A DNA stretch of 64,000 nucleotides from the NCBI GenBank assembly GCA_014239155.1, contig JAAZZQ010000088.1, positions 124,001 through 188,000 on the forward strand. Direction: 5' to 3'. Position 1 is the stretch's first letter, and every line of letters starts with the position of its first letter. Source of the stretch: Lachnospiraceae bacterium (GTDB lineage: Bacteria; Bacillota; Clostridia; Lachnospirales; Lachnospiraceae). The notes under the pieces are model-generated. The model ran no database searches. It was not told the origin of the DNA and worked only from the letters and a program-made list of their open reading frames with translations. Both the position numbers and the translations under genes were made by a program. Of this stretch, positions 26,843 through 35,386 are shown piece by piece.

Positions 26843-28591
26843 ATGAACATGCATAACAGAAGATTGTATTCAGTAAAAACATTTTTCCTGATATCAGGTG
26901 TCATACTTCTGCTTCCCTTTGCAGCACTTAGCATCTATTTTGCTTTGCATACCATTCAGAGTTCAAAAGAGATGGTTGCCTCTGCAAACCGAAACGCACT
27001 TTATCTCTATCAACAAGAGCTTTCATCCAGCTTAGAGCAATTGGAGTTGTTAATTGCCCAAAGCTGGGCACAAGACTGGGATTATAAGAAACTGCAGTTT
27101 CAGCAGGAGGCGATTGACGCGCATGAAAGTACACGGAAAATCTTAGAATCCTACAAAACAATCCAATCTGTCTATTCTTGTGTTGGTTCTATGGCTATTT
27201 ACTCAAGAGAAAACGACCTATGCAGGTGTGTTTATTACAATAACTATTCCCATGACTTGCGTGAGGATATCAAAAAGTATGTAGAAAATATTGATTTTTC
27301 TAAAGATTCTAGGGCATGGTATACACAAAAAATAAGAGATAAATGGTTTTTGGTGCGCATCCTTGGAACTGCAAACGCATACAGCGCCTGCCTTGTCGAT
27401 ATTGACCTTGGTCCTGCTTTCACTTATGGAGAACAACTGCCAGCGCCAGCTTACCTAATTTATTTTAATCAGCAGATGGAACCAATGAACGAGGCGGAAC
27501 GCTTGGGGGATACTCGCCTGACATTTGATGACAAAAACTATTACTACGCAGAACGGATATCCGGCAATAATTATATGGTAGTGCATATCCCTCTAGGTTA
27601 TGCAAAAGTAACGATGGCATATATTGCCCAATACAGCGGCTTCCGCCATATGACATTCTTCCAAATGTTTGCCGTTTTGCTAACTTTTTTAATGTTACTT
27701 CTAATTCCATTTGTGTACTATATTGTAATCCGAATCTTTTTCCAACCGCTCTCCAATTTTATTTATACCATGCGTGAAAGTCAGCAGGATAACCTGCATC
27801 CCAGACTATCCTATGACGGTCTGCTTGTGGAATTGGGTGAATTTAGCTGTACATTCAACCGTATGATGGACGAGATTGAACAGCTAAAAATTGATTCCTA
27901 TGAACGAGAAATGGCAAAACAGAAGGCGGAATTTCAATATCTGCAGCAGCAACTAAAACCGCACTTTTATCTAAACTGTCTGAAAATGCTTTATGGCATT
28001 ATTCAATTGAAACATACTGACAAAGCACAGCAAATGATTCTAGGTATATCAGAATACATTCGCTATACCTTCCGCAATAACAGTATTCTGGTGCCTTTGG
28101 AGCAAGAAGTCCGGCAGGTTGAAAATTATGTCCATATTCAACAGGAAAGTATTGCCACAAAAGTATTATTGAGTATGGACATTCCATCGGAGGTTAGGCA
28201 GGCGCATGTGCCGATTATGTGCATCCAAACCTTTGTGGAAAATTCTTTTAAATATGGTGTCTGTTCAAATCGCAATTTGGAAATTCGCATTTCTGCAAAT
28301 ATAATTAATGCCGATCAGGAATCCTATCTGGATATCAGCATACAAGATAACGGATGTGGATTTCCCGATGAAATGTTAGAAAACTATGGGCGAAATCGAA
28401 GCTGTGATGACGGAACTGCCACTGGCATTCGGAATCTTCGACAACGTCTGGAAATTTTCTATCAGTCGAAGGCAGGTATTACCTGCATGAATAATTACCA
28501 AGGCGCCTTGTGTGAACTAATTATACCACTGCACAAGGAACCACTCACAGAACAAATACGAGAGGTAGCCAATGAATGTATTGATCATTGA
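26843..28591 (+). CDS. YesM-type sensor histidine kinase
   Basis: This 582-residue membrane kinase pairs with the AraC-type regulator that overlaps its end by 20 nt. Membrane helices at about 12-34 and 270-297 enclose an extracellular sensing domain. A HAMP linker follows, then a His_kinase (PF06580) domain with His374 in QLKPHFYLNCLKM, and an ATPase domain with N-box QTFVENSFKYG and DNGCGF near 505-515. Kinases of this type in gut Firmicutes sense oligosaccharides or the loaded binding protein and switch on the neighbouring transporter. Here the genes after the pair encode a binding protein, two permeases, GH43 and GH3, the likely regulon. Confidence 0.94.
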   Translation: MNMHNRRLYSVKTFFLISGVILLLPFAALSIYFALHTIQSSKEMVASANRNALYLYQQELSSSLEQLELLIAQSWAQDWDYKKLQFQQEAIDAHESTRKILESYKTIQSVYSCVGSMAIYSRENDLCRCVYYNNYSHDLREDIKKYVENIDFSKDSRAWYTQKIRDKWFLVRILGTANAYSACLVDIDLGPAFTYGEQLPAPAYLIYFNQQMEPMNEAERLGDTRLTFDDKNYYYAERISGNNYMVVHIPLGYAKVTMAYIAQYSGFRHMTFFQMFAVLLTFLMLLLIPFVYYIVIRIFFQPLSNFIYTMRESQQDNLHPRLSYDGLLVELGEFSCTFNRMMDEIEQLKIDSYEREMAKQKAEFQYLQQQLKPHFYLNCLKMLYGIIQLKHTDKAQQMILGISEYIRYTFRNNSILVPLEQEVRQVENYVHIQQESIATKVLLSMDIPSEVRQAHVPIMCIQTFVENSFKYGVCSNRNLEIRISANIINADQESYLDISIQDNGCGFPDEMLENYGRNRSCDDGTATGIRNLRQRLEIFYQSKAGITCMNNYQGALCELIIPLHKEPLTEQIREVANECIDH

Positions 28592-30161
28592 TGATCAGCC
28601 CGATGTGGTTGAAGGTATCAAACAGGGAATTGATTGGAACTTTTTAGGAATTCATAATGTTTTTCACGCCTATAATAGCGAAGCTGCCAAGACAGTTATG
28701 ATGCAGCAGACTGTTCATATTGCGCTGTGCGATATTGAAATGCCCAATGGAAGCGGTCTCGAGCTGTTTGAATGGGCGTGCGGAAACTATCCTGACATAA
28801 AATTTATCTTTCTGACCGCCCATGCAGATTTTGCCTATGCGCAACAGGCTTTGAAACTGGGCGGTTTTGACTATCTCGTCCAACCAGCTCCTTATGAATT
28901 AGTGGAGAGCACTCTACAAAGAGCACTTCTCCAATTACAGAAAGAACAGAAACAACAGCAAGTTCTTGTGTACGGCAATTATGTCAGCAAGCATGAAAAA
29001 GAACTCCTAGACGTAATTCTAAGAGAATATCTTTCTGGTCAACAAAAGTCTGTAAACACAGTAATACAATACTTAAAAACATTATCTATTGATATTGAGC
29101 CAGAGGAGAAAAGCTGGATGGTATGTATTCAAATTTTAAATCGTAACGAGCTATCAGAAAAGTTTGACAGAGAACTTTTGTATTTTGTCATGGAAAATGT
29201 TTTTATGGAAATGATGGAAGACTATTCTCATCGTCTACTTTTTTGTGATGTTAACGAAGAGACTTATGTAGGTGTCTTTTATGGTACATCTACGTGGAAT
29301 CAAAGTGATATGTGCCAAAAACTAGAACATTTTGTAAGTCTGGCAGAGGAAAAACTTCACTTGTCCGCAGCGTGCTATGTGGGCAAAGAAACTGGACTCA
29401 TACAGCTATCTGACTGCTTAAAACAAATGATGGAACTAGCAGAAAGCAATCTTGTACGAAAAGTCGGTGTCTTTCATATGGAACTCGAAGATATTGTTAC
29501 AGAAACTGAGTACGATGCACCAAATTTTGAGCAGATGAAACATTATTTCCTGCTAGGGCAATATCAAATTGTTGGCGATATTGTACAGGAATATTTTGGA
29601 AGAATGGAAAGAAAAGGAAGCATTAGCAAAAAGACGTTAGCCTATTTCCAGCAAGATTTTCTTCAGATGTTTTTTGAACTTCTAAGCACGCGCAGCGTGA
29701 AAGCACATGAAGCATTTCAGCAAGAATATGATGTTATGGCACTGAAAAAGTCAACGGAATCTTTAAGCCAGATGTATCATCTGGTAGATTTTGTAATTAC
29801 TTATTTGAAAGAACTTGAAGAAGAAAACAGCAGAGAAACTGCCCCCGTAGACAAAGCCATTGCCTATATCAGAAAAAATATCCATCAAAACATTAGCCGC
29901 ACAGATATTGCGGACAATATTTATATGAACCCAGATTATTTGTCTCGATTATTTAAGAAAGAAAAAAACATTTCTTTGACCGATTACATTGTACAGGAAA
30001 AACTAAAAATGGCTGCTGCCATGCTCAAAAGTACCAATCTTCCAATCAGTGTAATCGCTTCTAATATTGGATATACAAATTTCTCTTACTTTACACAAGT
30101 CTTTCGCAAAAGTTATGGGATGTCTCCCACTGAATACAGGCAAAATAACCAAAAACAGTAG
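28572..30161 (+). CDS. YesN-type AraC-family response regulator
   Basis: The 529-residue regulator has a receiver domain at 1-120 with phospho-acceptor Asp54 (ALCDIEMPNGSG). The TKP position reads VQPA at the lysine site: the usual invariant Lys is replaced by Gln, an oddity. A long middle region (130-410) of unknown role follows. The C-terminal AraC double helix-turn-helix (430-527) contains ISRTDIADNIYMNPDYLSRLF and SYFTQVFRKSYGMSPTEYR. It overlaps the kinase gene by 20 nt. It likely activates the sugar-uptake genes that begin 118 nt downstream. Because the receiver Lys helps the active-state switch, signalling here may be atypical. Confidence 0.93.
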   Translation: MNVLIIDDQPDVVEGIKQGIDWNFLGIHNVFHAYNSEAAKTVMMQQTVHIALCDIEMPNGSGLELFEWACGNYPDIKFIFLTAHADFAYAQQALKLGGFDYLVQPAPYELVESTLQRALLQLQKEQKQQQVLVYGNYVSKHEKELLDVILREYLSGQQKSVNTVIQYLKTLSIDIEPEEKSWMVCIQILNRNELSEKFDRELLYFVMENVFMEMMEDYSHRLLFCDVNEETYVGVFYGTSTWNQSDMCQKLEHFVSLAEEKLHLSAACYVGKETGLIQLSDCLKQMMELAESNLVRKVGVFHMELEDIVTETEYDAPNFEQMKHYFLLGQYQIVGDIVQEYFGRMERKGSISKKTLAYFQQDFLQMFFELLSTRSVKAHEAFQQEYDVMALKKSTESLSQMYHLVDFVITYLKELEEENSRETAPVDKAIAYIRKNIHQNISRTDIADNIYMNPDYLSRLFKKEKNISLTDYIVQEKLKMAAAMLKSTNLPISVIASNIGYTNFSYFTQVFRKSYGMSPTEYRQNNQKQ

Positions 30162-30279
30162 TACTTTTGTGCTGTAAAAAGTCATAATATATAAAGTTTA
30201 GGTCAAAATATTTATAGCTTACATCAACTGTTTTCAGATAAAATTTTTATGTAAAACAGGCGAAAGGAAGGTATATATT

Positions 30280-31812
30280 ATGAAACGAAAAAAGTTTACA
30301 GCACTGAGTCTAGGACTGATATTGTCCATTAGTATGCTGGCTGGATGCAGCTCCAACAAACAGGCAGATACCACAGATAATACGCAGTCCTCCACAACAA
30401 CACAGGGAACTGCATCTGGGGAAAATACCAGTGGACAAGATGCCTATACGGTAAAAATTCTAGCGCCCGGAGACGCTTCTACGGAGGACTGTCAGAAAGT
30501 CTCCGCGGCGGCCAGCGCAATCACCAAAGAGAAATTTAACACGGAAATTGAAGTGACCCGAGTTGGATTTGGAAGCTATGATCAGCAAGTAAATCTTATG
30601 CTTGCTTCCAATGAAAAGTTGGATCTCATGTACCAATACTGTGGAAATGTGACAACAGCAATCAGCAGTGGTCAGATTCTTCCGCTTGACAATTATTTGG
30701 AAGGTTATGGAAAAGACTTAAAAGAACAAATCAGCTTAGATGACTGGCGTTGTGTAACATTTAATGGAAATATCTATGGTGTGCCGTCCAACAAGGAAAA
30801 AGCAACCGGATGGGGATTTGCCTTCAATAAAGAAATGGCAGATGCTACAGGAATTGACTACACCACAATCAAAACACAAGAGGAACTAGAACCGCTATTG
30901 ACAAAAGTAAAAGAGTTATACCCAGATGTATATCCAATTGTATCCAACACTGGCTACTGTAGCAGTATGACAAAACAAGACGATCTTGGCGGAGATATTG
31001 GTTCACTCCTCAGCGTAGATTCTGACAATACAGAAGTCATCAACTACTATGCTTCCGATGCCTATCTTGACGAGGTAAAACTTCGTTATGACTGGGCGCA
31101 GAAGGGGTTAATTATGCCAGATGCCTCCACCAGCACAGAGAATGCAAACAGCCTGCTTGGCGCAGGGAAAGCCTTTGGTAGATTTTCTAACACAAAGCCC
31201 GGAATTGAACAGGAAATTGCAAAAGAGTCCGGCAAAGAAATTGCAGTAATTGAGCTGATTCCTCCCTATACAACAACGACCCGTGTCGACATTGTATGGT
31301 ATGTACCACACAACAGCAAACAGCCAGAAAGAGCTGTTCAAATACTAAATGAAATTTATACAAACCCTGAACTTGCTAATATCTTGATTAATGGTATTGA
31401 AGGCCAGCACTATGAAATCGTTGACGCCGAAAAAGGCATTGTGGATTATCCAGAGGGAATTAATGGCGCAAATACTGGCTATTTAAGTCTTCCGTGGGCA
31501 TGGCCAAATGAGATGATTTCCTACGTATGGAAGGGTAATCCAGAGGATATCTGGACACAGACAGAAAGTTTTAACAAAAATGCCATTGTATCGCCCGCAA
31601 AAGGGTTTGCTTGGGATAATACTGAGATTCAAAGTGAAGTGGCAGCATGTGCCAATGTAGTAGCAAAATATGACCATGCACTAATGGCAGGTTCACTGGA
31701 CCCAGAAACTACCATTCCAAAGTTTATCGCAGAGCTTGAGAGTGCTGGAGCAAATGCTATTATCGCAGAAAAACAAAGACAGTTGGATGCATGGCTAGAA
31801 GCAAATCAGTAA
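30280..31812 (+). CDS. extracellular sugar-binding lipoprotein of ABC importer
   Basis: This 510-residue lipoprotein has a signal peptide ending in the lipobox MLAGC with Cys23 as the anchor and a Ser/Thr-rich linker to about residue 60. The rest is a family 1 solute-binding domain of the LplA/YtcQ kind, with a DUF3502-like C-terminal part (ANVVAKYDHALMAGSLD). It captures an oligosaccharide, inferred from the GH43 and GH3 genes to be xylo- or gluco-configured beta-linked sugars, and hands it to the two permeases that follow. The gap to the first permease holds a stable hairpin, as expected when the binding protein must be made in excess. Confidence 0.94.
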   Translation: MKRKKFTALSLGLILSISMLAGCSSNKQADTTDNTQSSTTTQGTASGENTSGQDAYTVKILAPGDASTEDCQKVSAAASAITKEKFNTEIEVTRVGFGSYDQQVNLMLASNEKLDLMYQYCGNVTTAISSGQILPLDNYLEGYGKDLKEQISLDDWRCVTFNGNIYGVPSNKEKATGWGFAFNKEMADATGIDYTTIKTQEELEPLLTKVKELYPDVYPIVSNTGYCSSMTKQDDLGGDIGSLLSVDSDNTEVINYYASDAYLDEVKLRYDWAQKGLIMPDASTSTENANSLLGAGKAFGRFSNTKPGIEQEIAKESGKEIAVIELIPPYTTTTRVDIVWYVPHNSKQPERAVQILNEIYTNPELANILINGIEGQHYEIVDAEKGIVDYPEGINGANTGYLSLPWAWPNEMISYVWKGNPEDIWTQTESFNKNAIVSPAKGFAWDNTEIQSEVAACANVVAKYDHALMAGSLDPETTIPKFIAELESAGANAIIAEKQRQLDAWLEANQ

Positions 31813-31852
31813 GGAACTACTTTAAATCGTTCCTACGCAGCAACCGATTTAT

Positions 31853-31879
31853 TATGGCGGCGGGAGAACTGCCGCCATA
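31853..31879 (+). other. GC-rich hairpin between binding protein and permease genes
   Basis: A perfect 9-bp stem, TATGGCGGC (31853-31861) and GCCGCCATA (31871-31879), has a 9-nt loop and only a weak T-run after it. It probably acts as an RNA stabiliser or partial terminator that raises binding-protein output over permease output. Confidence 0.7.
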
Positions 31880-31939
31880 TTCACTTTATGCGCGGGCTAA
31901 GGAGCAAATCACTCCTAACGCCTGAGATTGGAGTCTGGT

Positions 31940-32857
31940 ATGTCAAAAAAACTAAAAAAATACAAACGATATCTGCCGCTCTATTTTATGATGGTTCCCG
32001 GATTGGTGTATTTGATTATTAACAATTATATTCCTATGGGTGGCATTATCATTGCATTTAAAAAATTTAACTATGCAAAGGGAATTCTTGGCAGTCCTTG
32101 GACTGGAATGGATAACTTTGAATTCTTATTTAAGACAAAAGAGGCGTGGACAATCACCCGCAACACCTTAGTCTACAATATGTTGTTTATTGTGATTGGG
32201 ACAATACTTGCCGTCGCAGTAGCAATCCTACTGAATGAGCTGAAATCCGTTATGGCAAAAAAAGTATACCAGACGGTAATTCTAGTCCCCTTCCTAATCT
32301 CCATTGTTGTAGTCAGCTATCTGGTCTATGGATTTCTAAGTACGGACACCGGATTTATCAACAGAAGCATTTTGCAGCCAATGGGAAAAGACTCTGTTTC
32401 TTGGTACTCAGATCCCACCTACTGGCCAATTATTCTTGTCATTGTAAATGTGTGGAAAAACCTTGGCTATAACTGTATTATTTACTATGCCACTGTGGTT
32501 GGTCTCGATACTAGCCTGTATGAATCCGCTGCAATTGACGGCGCTGGAAGATGGAAAAGAATCTGGCATATCACACTGCCCGGTCTAAAAACAACAATTA
32601 TTACGCTTGTGTTAATGTCAGTTGGACGTGTCTTCTATTCTGATTTTGGTCTCTTTTATCAAGTGCCAATGAATAGTGGTCCTTTAATCGATGTCACAAA
32701 TACAATTGATACATATGTATATCGTGGTCTGATGGAACTCAACAATATTGGCATGGCATCCGCAGCGGCAGTCTACCAGTCCTTGGTTGGCTTTATTCTA
32801 GTGCTATCTGCAAATATGCTTGTGCGGAAAATCGATCAGGAAAGCGCATTATTTTAA
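31940..32857 (+). CDS. sugar ABC importer permease (LplB type)
   Basis: This inner-membrane permease of 305 residues has six membrane helices. The cytoplasmic coupling loop near residues 195-215 reads YESAAIDGAGRWKRIWHITLPG, the EAA motif of MalF-type proteins. It pairs with the next gene to form the channel. The ATG at 31940 is preferred over a TTG four codons upstream because GGAG lies between them. No ATPase gene is in the locus, so a shared MsmX-like ATPase is presumed. Confidence 0.95.
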   Translation: MSKKLKKYKRYLPLYFMMVPGLVYLIINNYIPMGGIIIAFKKFNYAKGILGSPWTGMDNFEFLFKTKEAWTITRNTLVYNMLFIVIGTILAVAVAILLNELKSVMAKKVYQTVILVPFLISIVVVSYLVYGFLSTDTGFINRSILQPMGKDSVSWYSDPTYWPIILVIVNVWKNLGYNCIIYYATVVGLDTSLYESAAIDGAGRWKRIWHITLPGLKTTIITLVLMSVGRVFYSDFGLFYQVPMNSGPLIDVTNTIDTYVYRGLMELNNIGMASAAAVYQSLVGFILVLSANMLVRKIDQESALF

Positions 32858-32875
32858 CATGCGGAGGTGAAAGAA

Positions 32876-33757
32876 ATGGTTGAAAAAAGTAAAGTTTTCC
32901 AAATTGGAGTACATTGTTTTATGATTTTATTGATGCTGTTTTGTCTGATTCCATTTCTGCTTCTGGTGGTCTCCTCCTTTACAGCAGAATCAGCTCTTTT
33001 AAAAAATGGCTATTCTTTTTTCCCATCGGAGATTAGTTTTGACGCCTACAAAGCATTGCTTATTGATTCTAGCAGCATCTTGCGGGGATATTTTCTATCT
33101 TTTGTTGTGACTATTGTAGGTACGCTCAGCAATATTATTTTAACTCTTTTATTTGCCTATCCACTGTCCAGAAAAGATTTGCCCGGAAAAGGATTTTTCT
33201 CTTTTATGGTATTTTTCACAATGCTGTTCAACGGTGGTCTTGTTCCTACTTATATGATGTGGACTGGCGTATTCAACATTAAAAATACATTGTGGGCACT
33301 AATTGTGCCAAATCTAATGATGGGTGCCTTTTATGTAATTATGATGCGAACTTACTTTACCACCAATATTCCAGAGGCAGTTCTAGAAGCTGCCCGGATT
33401 GACGGCGCAGGAGAACTCAAAATGCTCATTCAGATTGTACTGCCCATGTCCAAACCAATCATTGCCACAATTATTCTCTTGGTTGGACTAAACTATTGGA
33501 ATGACTGGCTAAACGGTTTATATTATGTAAACGATGACCGTTTGTATAGTATTCAAGTATTGCTCAATAAAATGCTGATGGATGTCCAGTACTTAATGAC
33601 CAACGCCGCCAGCTCTATGGGTCAGAGCATCCAATTACCTGCCACTGGAATCAAAATGGCTGTGGCAGTTATGGGTGCACTCCCTATGTTTATTATTTAT
33701 CCATTTTTCCAGAAGTACTTTGTACAAGGTATTGTAATCGGTGCAGTGAAAGGTTAA
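32876..33757 (+). CDS. sugar ABC importer permease (LplC type)
   Basis: This is the second channel subunit, 293 residues, with six membrane helices and the EAA loop VLEAARIDGAGELKMLIQIVLPMSKP near residues 180-205. It belongs to the MalG/LplC branch, which ends in a conserved FFQKYFVQGIVIGAVKG. A GTG three codons upstream is in frame, but the ribosome site GGAGGT abuts it, so the ATG at 32876 is the real start. It follows the LplB-type gene after 18 nt. Confidence 0.95.
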   Translation: MVEKSKVFQIGVHCFMILLMLFCLIPFLLLVVSSFTAESALLKNGYSFFPSEISFDAYKALLIDSSSILRGYFLSFVVTIVGTLSNIILTLLFAYPLSRKDLPGKGFFSFMVFFTMLFNGGLVPTYMMWTGVFNIKNTLWALIVPNLMMGAFYVIMMRTYFTTNIPEAVLEAARIDGAGELKMLIQIVLPMSKPIIATIILLVGLNYWNDWLNGLYYVNDDRLYSIQVLLNKMLMDVQYLMTNAASSMGQSIQLPATGIKMAVAVMGALPMFIIYPFFQKYFVQGIVIGAVKG

Positions 33758-33763
33758 TAAAAA

Positions 33764-35368
33764 ATGACAATTGTAAAAAATCCAATCCTAACAGGGATGC
33801 ATCCTGACCCATGTCTAATCAGAGTGGGGAGCGATTATTATATTGCAGTTTCCACATTTGAGTGGTTTCCCGGTGTGGAGATTTATCACTCCAAAAATCT
33901 CATAAATTGGAAATTGGTGAGCAGACCCCTAAACCGGGTCAGCCAATTGGATATGGCAGGCATACCAGATTCTGGGGGCGTATGGGCGCCCTGTCTGTCA
34001 TACTGTGAAGGAATCTTTTATCTCGTCTACTCAAATGTAAAAAGTCTTTTCGGATTTTTTAAGGATACCCCCAACTATCTTGTCACCTGTGATCAGATTG
34101 ACGGGGAATGGAGCGATCCAATTTATCTAAATGCAAGCGGTTTTGATGCATCGCTGTTCCATGACACAGATGGACGAAAATGGCTGGTGAACATGGTAAA
34201 CGATTTTCGTCCGTGGAAGGGTACAAGTGGATTCGGCGGAATTGAACTACAAGAATACTCCTATAAAAAGAAAAAACTCATCGGTAAAAAACAGATTATT
34301 TTTCGTGGAAGCAACTTAGGTGTGACCGAAGGTCCTCATTTGTATCATATTGGAGAGTATTATTATCTAATGACAGCGGAAGGAGGTACTGGATACAATC
34401 ATGCAGTGACAGTGGCAAGGTCCAAAGAAATTACAGGACCTTATACACTAAGCCCTTTTCATCCACTTCTTACAAGCGCTGGGCACCAGGAACTGGCTTT
34501 ACAGAAGGCTGGGCATGCGAGTTTGGTTGACACGGGCGATGGTCAATGGTATATCGCACACCTGTGCGGCAGACCAATTACAAAACACTCCTATTGTGTC
34601 TTAGGACGAGAAACCTGCCTGCAAGAAATCGTTTGGACAAAAGATCGCTGGCCAAAACTCAAAGGAAAGGGCAACTACCCCAGAGATACGATTGAAATTG
34701 CGTCAGATACTGCCCAGAAACGCAGCCGTAACGTATATTATGATTTTCAAGAAAAAGTACTTCCATCTGAATTGCGGACATTGCGTGTACCACTTACAGA
34801 GAAAGATTACTCCTTGACAGAGCGTCCTGGATACCTGCGTCTTTACGGTGGAGAATCACTCTGTTCCCGCTTCCGGCAGAGTCTGATAGCATTTCGGCAA
34901 GAGGACTTTCATTTTACTGCGAAAACAGCATTGGAATTCTATCCAGACAATTTCCAAAAAACAGCAGGAATTGTACACTACTATGATACCATTAACCATC
35001 TGTATCTTTTCCTGTCATGGGACGAAGACAGAGGTCGTATCCTCAACGTACTTAGAAACCGCCTAAAAGAACAATCTTATCCACTGGAAAGCGGAATTGA
35101 ACTCCCGCCGGAAGGAAAAGTATACTTGAAGATAGACGTTCATATGGAACACAGTACGCTCTCCTACTCATTGGACAATCAAACATATTTTGCAGTTTAC
35201 ACAGATGATATCTCATACTTGTCAGATGATGCATATAGCGAAATTGGAGAATATCGTTTTACTGGAGCACATATTGCGCTGTGCTGTCAGGATACCACTG
35301 GTGAAAGAACTCCAGCAGATTTTAAAATGTTTTGCTATGAGGGTCTTAAAAATCAACGAACTATTTAA
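33764..35368 (+). CDS. GH43 beta-xylosidase/arabinofuranosidase
   Basis: This cytoplasmic glycosidase of 534 residues has no signal peptide. The five-bladed propeller spans about 1-310 with the three GH43 acids: base Asp15 (HPDPCLIRV), pKa-modulating Asp128 (SGFDASLFHD) and acid Glu189 (VTEGPHLY). A C-terminal beta-sandwich (about 330-530), as in GH43 subfamily 11 or 12 xylosidases, follows. It probably trims xylose from imported xylo-oligosaccharides; arabinofuranosidase activity cannot be excluded. It starts 6 nt after the second permease, so it belongs to the same transcript. Confidence 0.94.
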   Translation: MTIVKNPILTGMHPDPCLIRVGSDYYIAVSTFEWFPGVEIYHSKNLINWKLVSRPLNRVSQLDMAGIPDSGGVWAPCLSYCEGIFYLVYSNVKSLFGFFKDTPNYLVTCDQIDGEWSDPIYLNASGFDASLFHDTDGRKWLVNMVNDFRPWKGTSGFGGIELQEYSYKKKKLIGKKQIIFRGSNLGVTEGPHLYHIGEYYYLMTAEGGTGYNHAVTVARSKEITGPYTLSPFHPLLTSAGHQELALQKAGHASLVDTGDGQWYIAHLCGRPITKHSYCVLGRETCLQEIVWTKDRWPKLKGKGNYPRDTIEIASDTAQKRSRNVYYDFQEKVLPSELRTLRVPLTEKDYSLTERPGYLRLYGGESLCSRFRQSLIAFRQEDFHFTAKTALEFYPDNFQKTAGIVHYYDTINHLYLFLSWDEDRGRILNVLRNRLKEQSYPLESGIELPPEGKVYLKIDVHMEHSTLSYSLDNQTYFAVYTDDISYLSDDAYSEIGEYRFTGAHIALCCQDTTGERTPADFKMFCYEGLKNQRTI

Positions 35369-35386
35369 AAATAAGAGGAATACACA

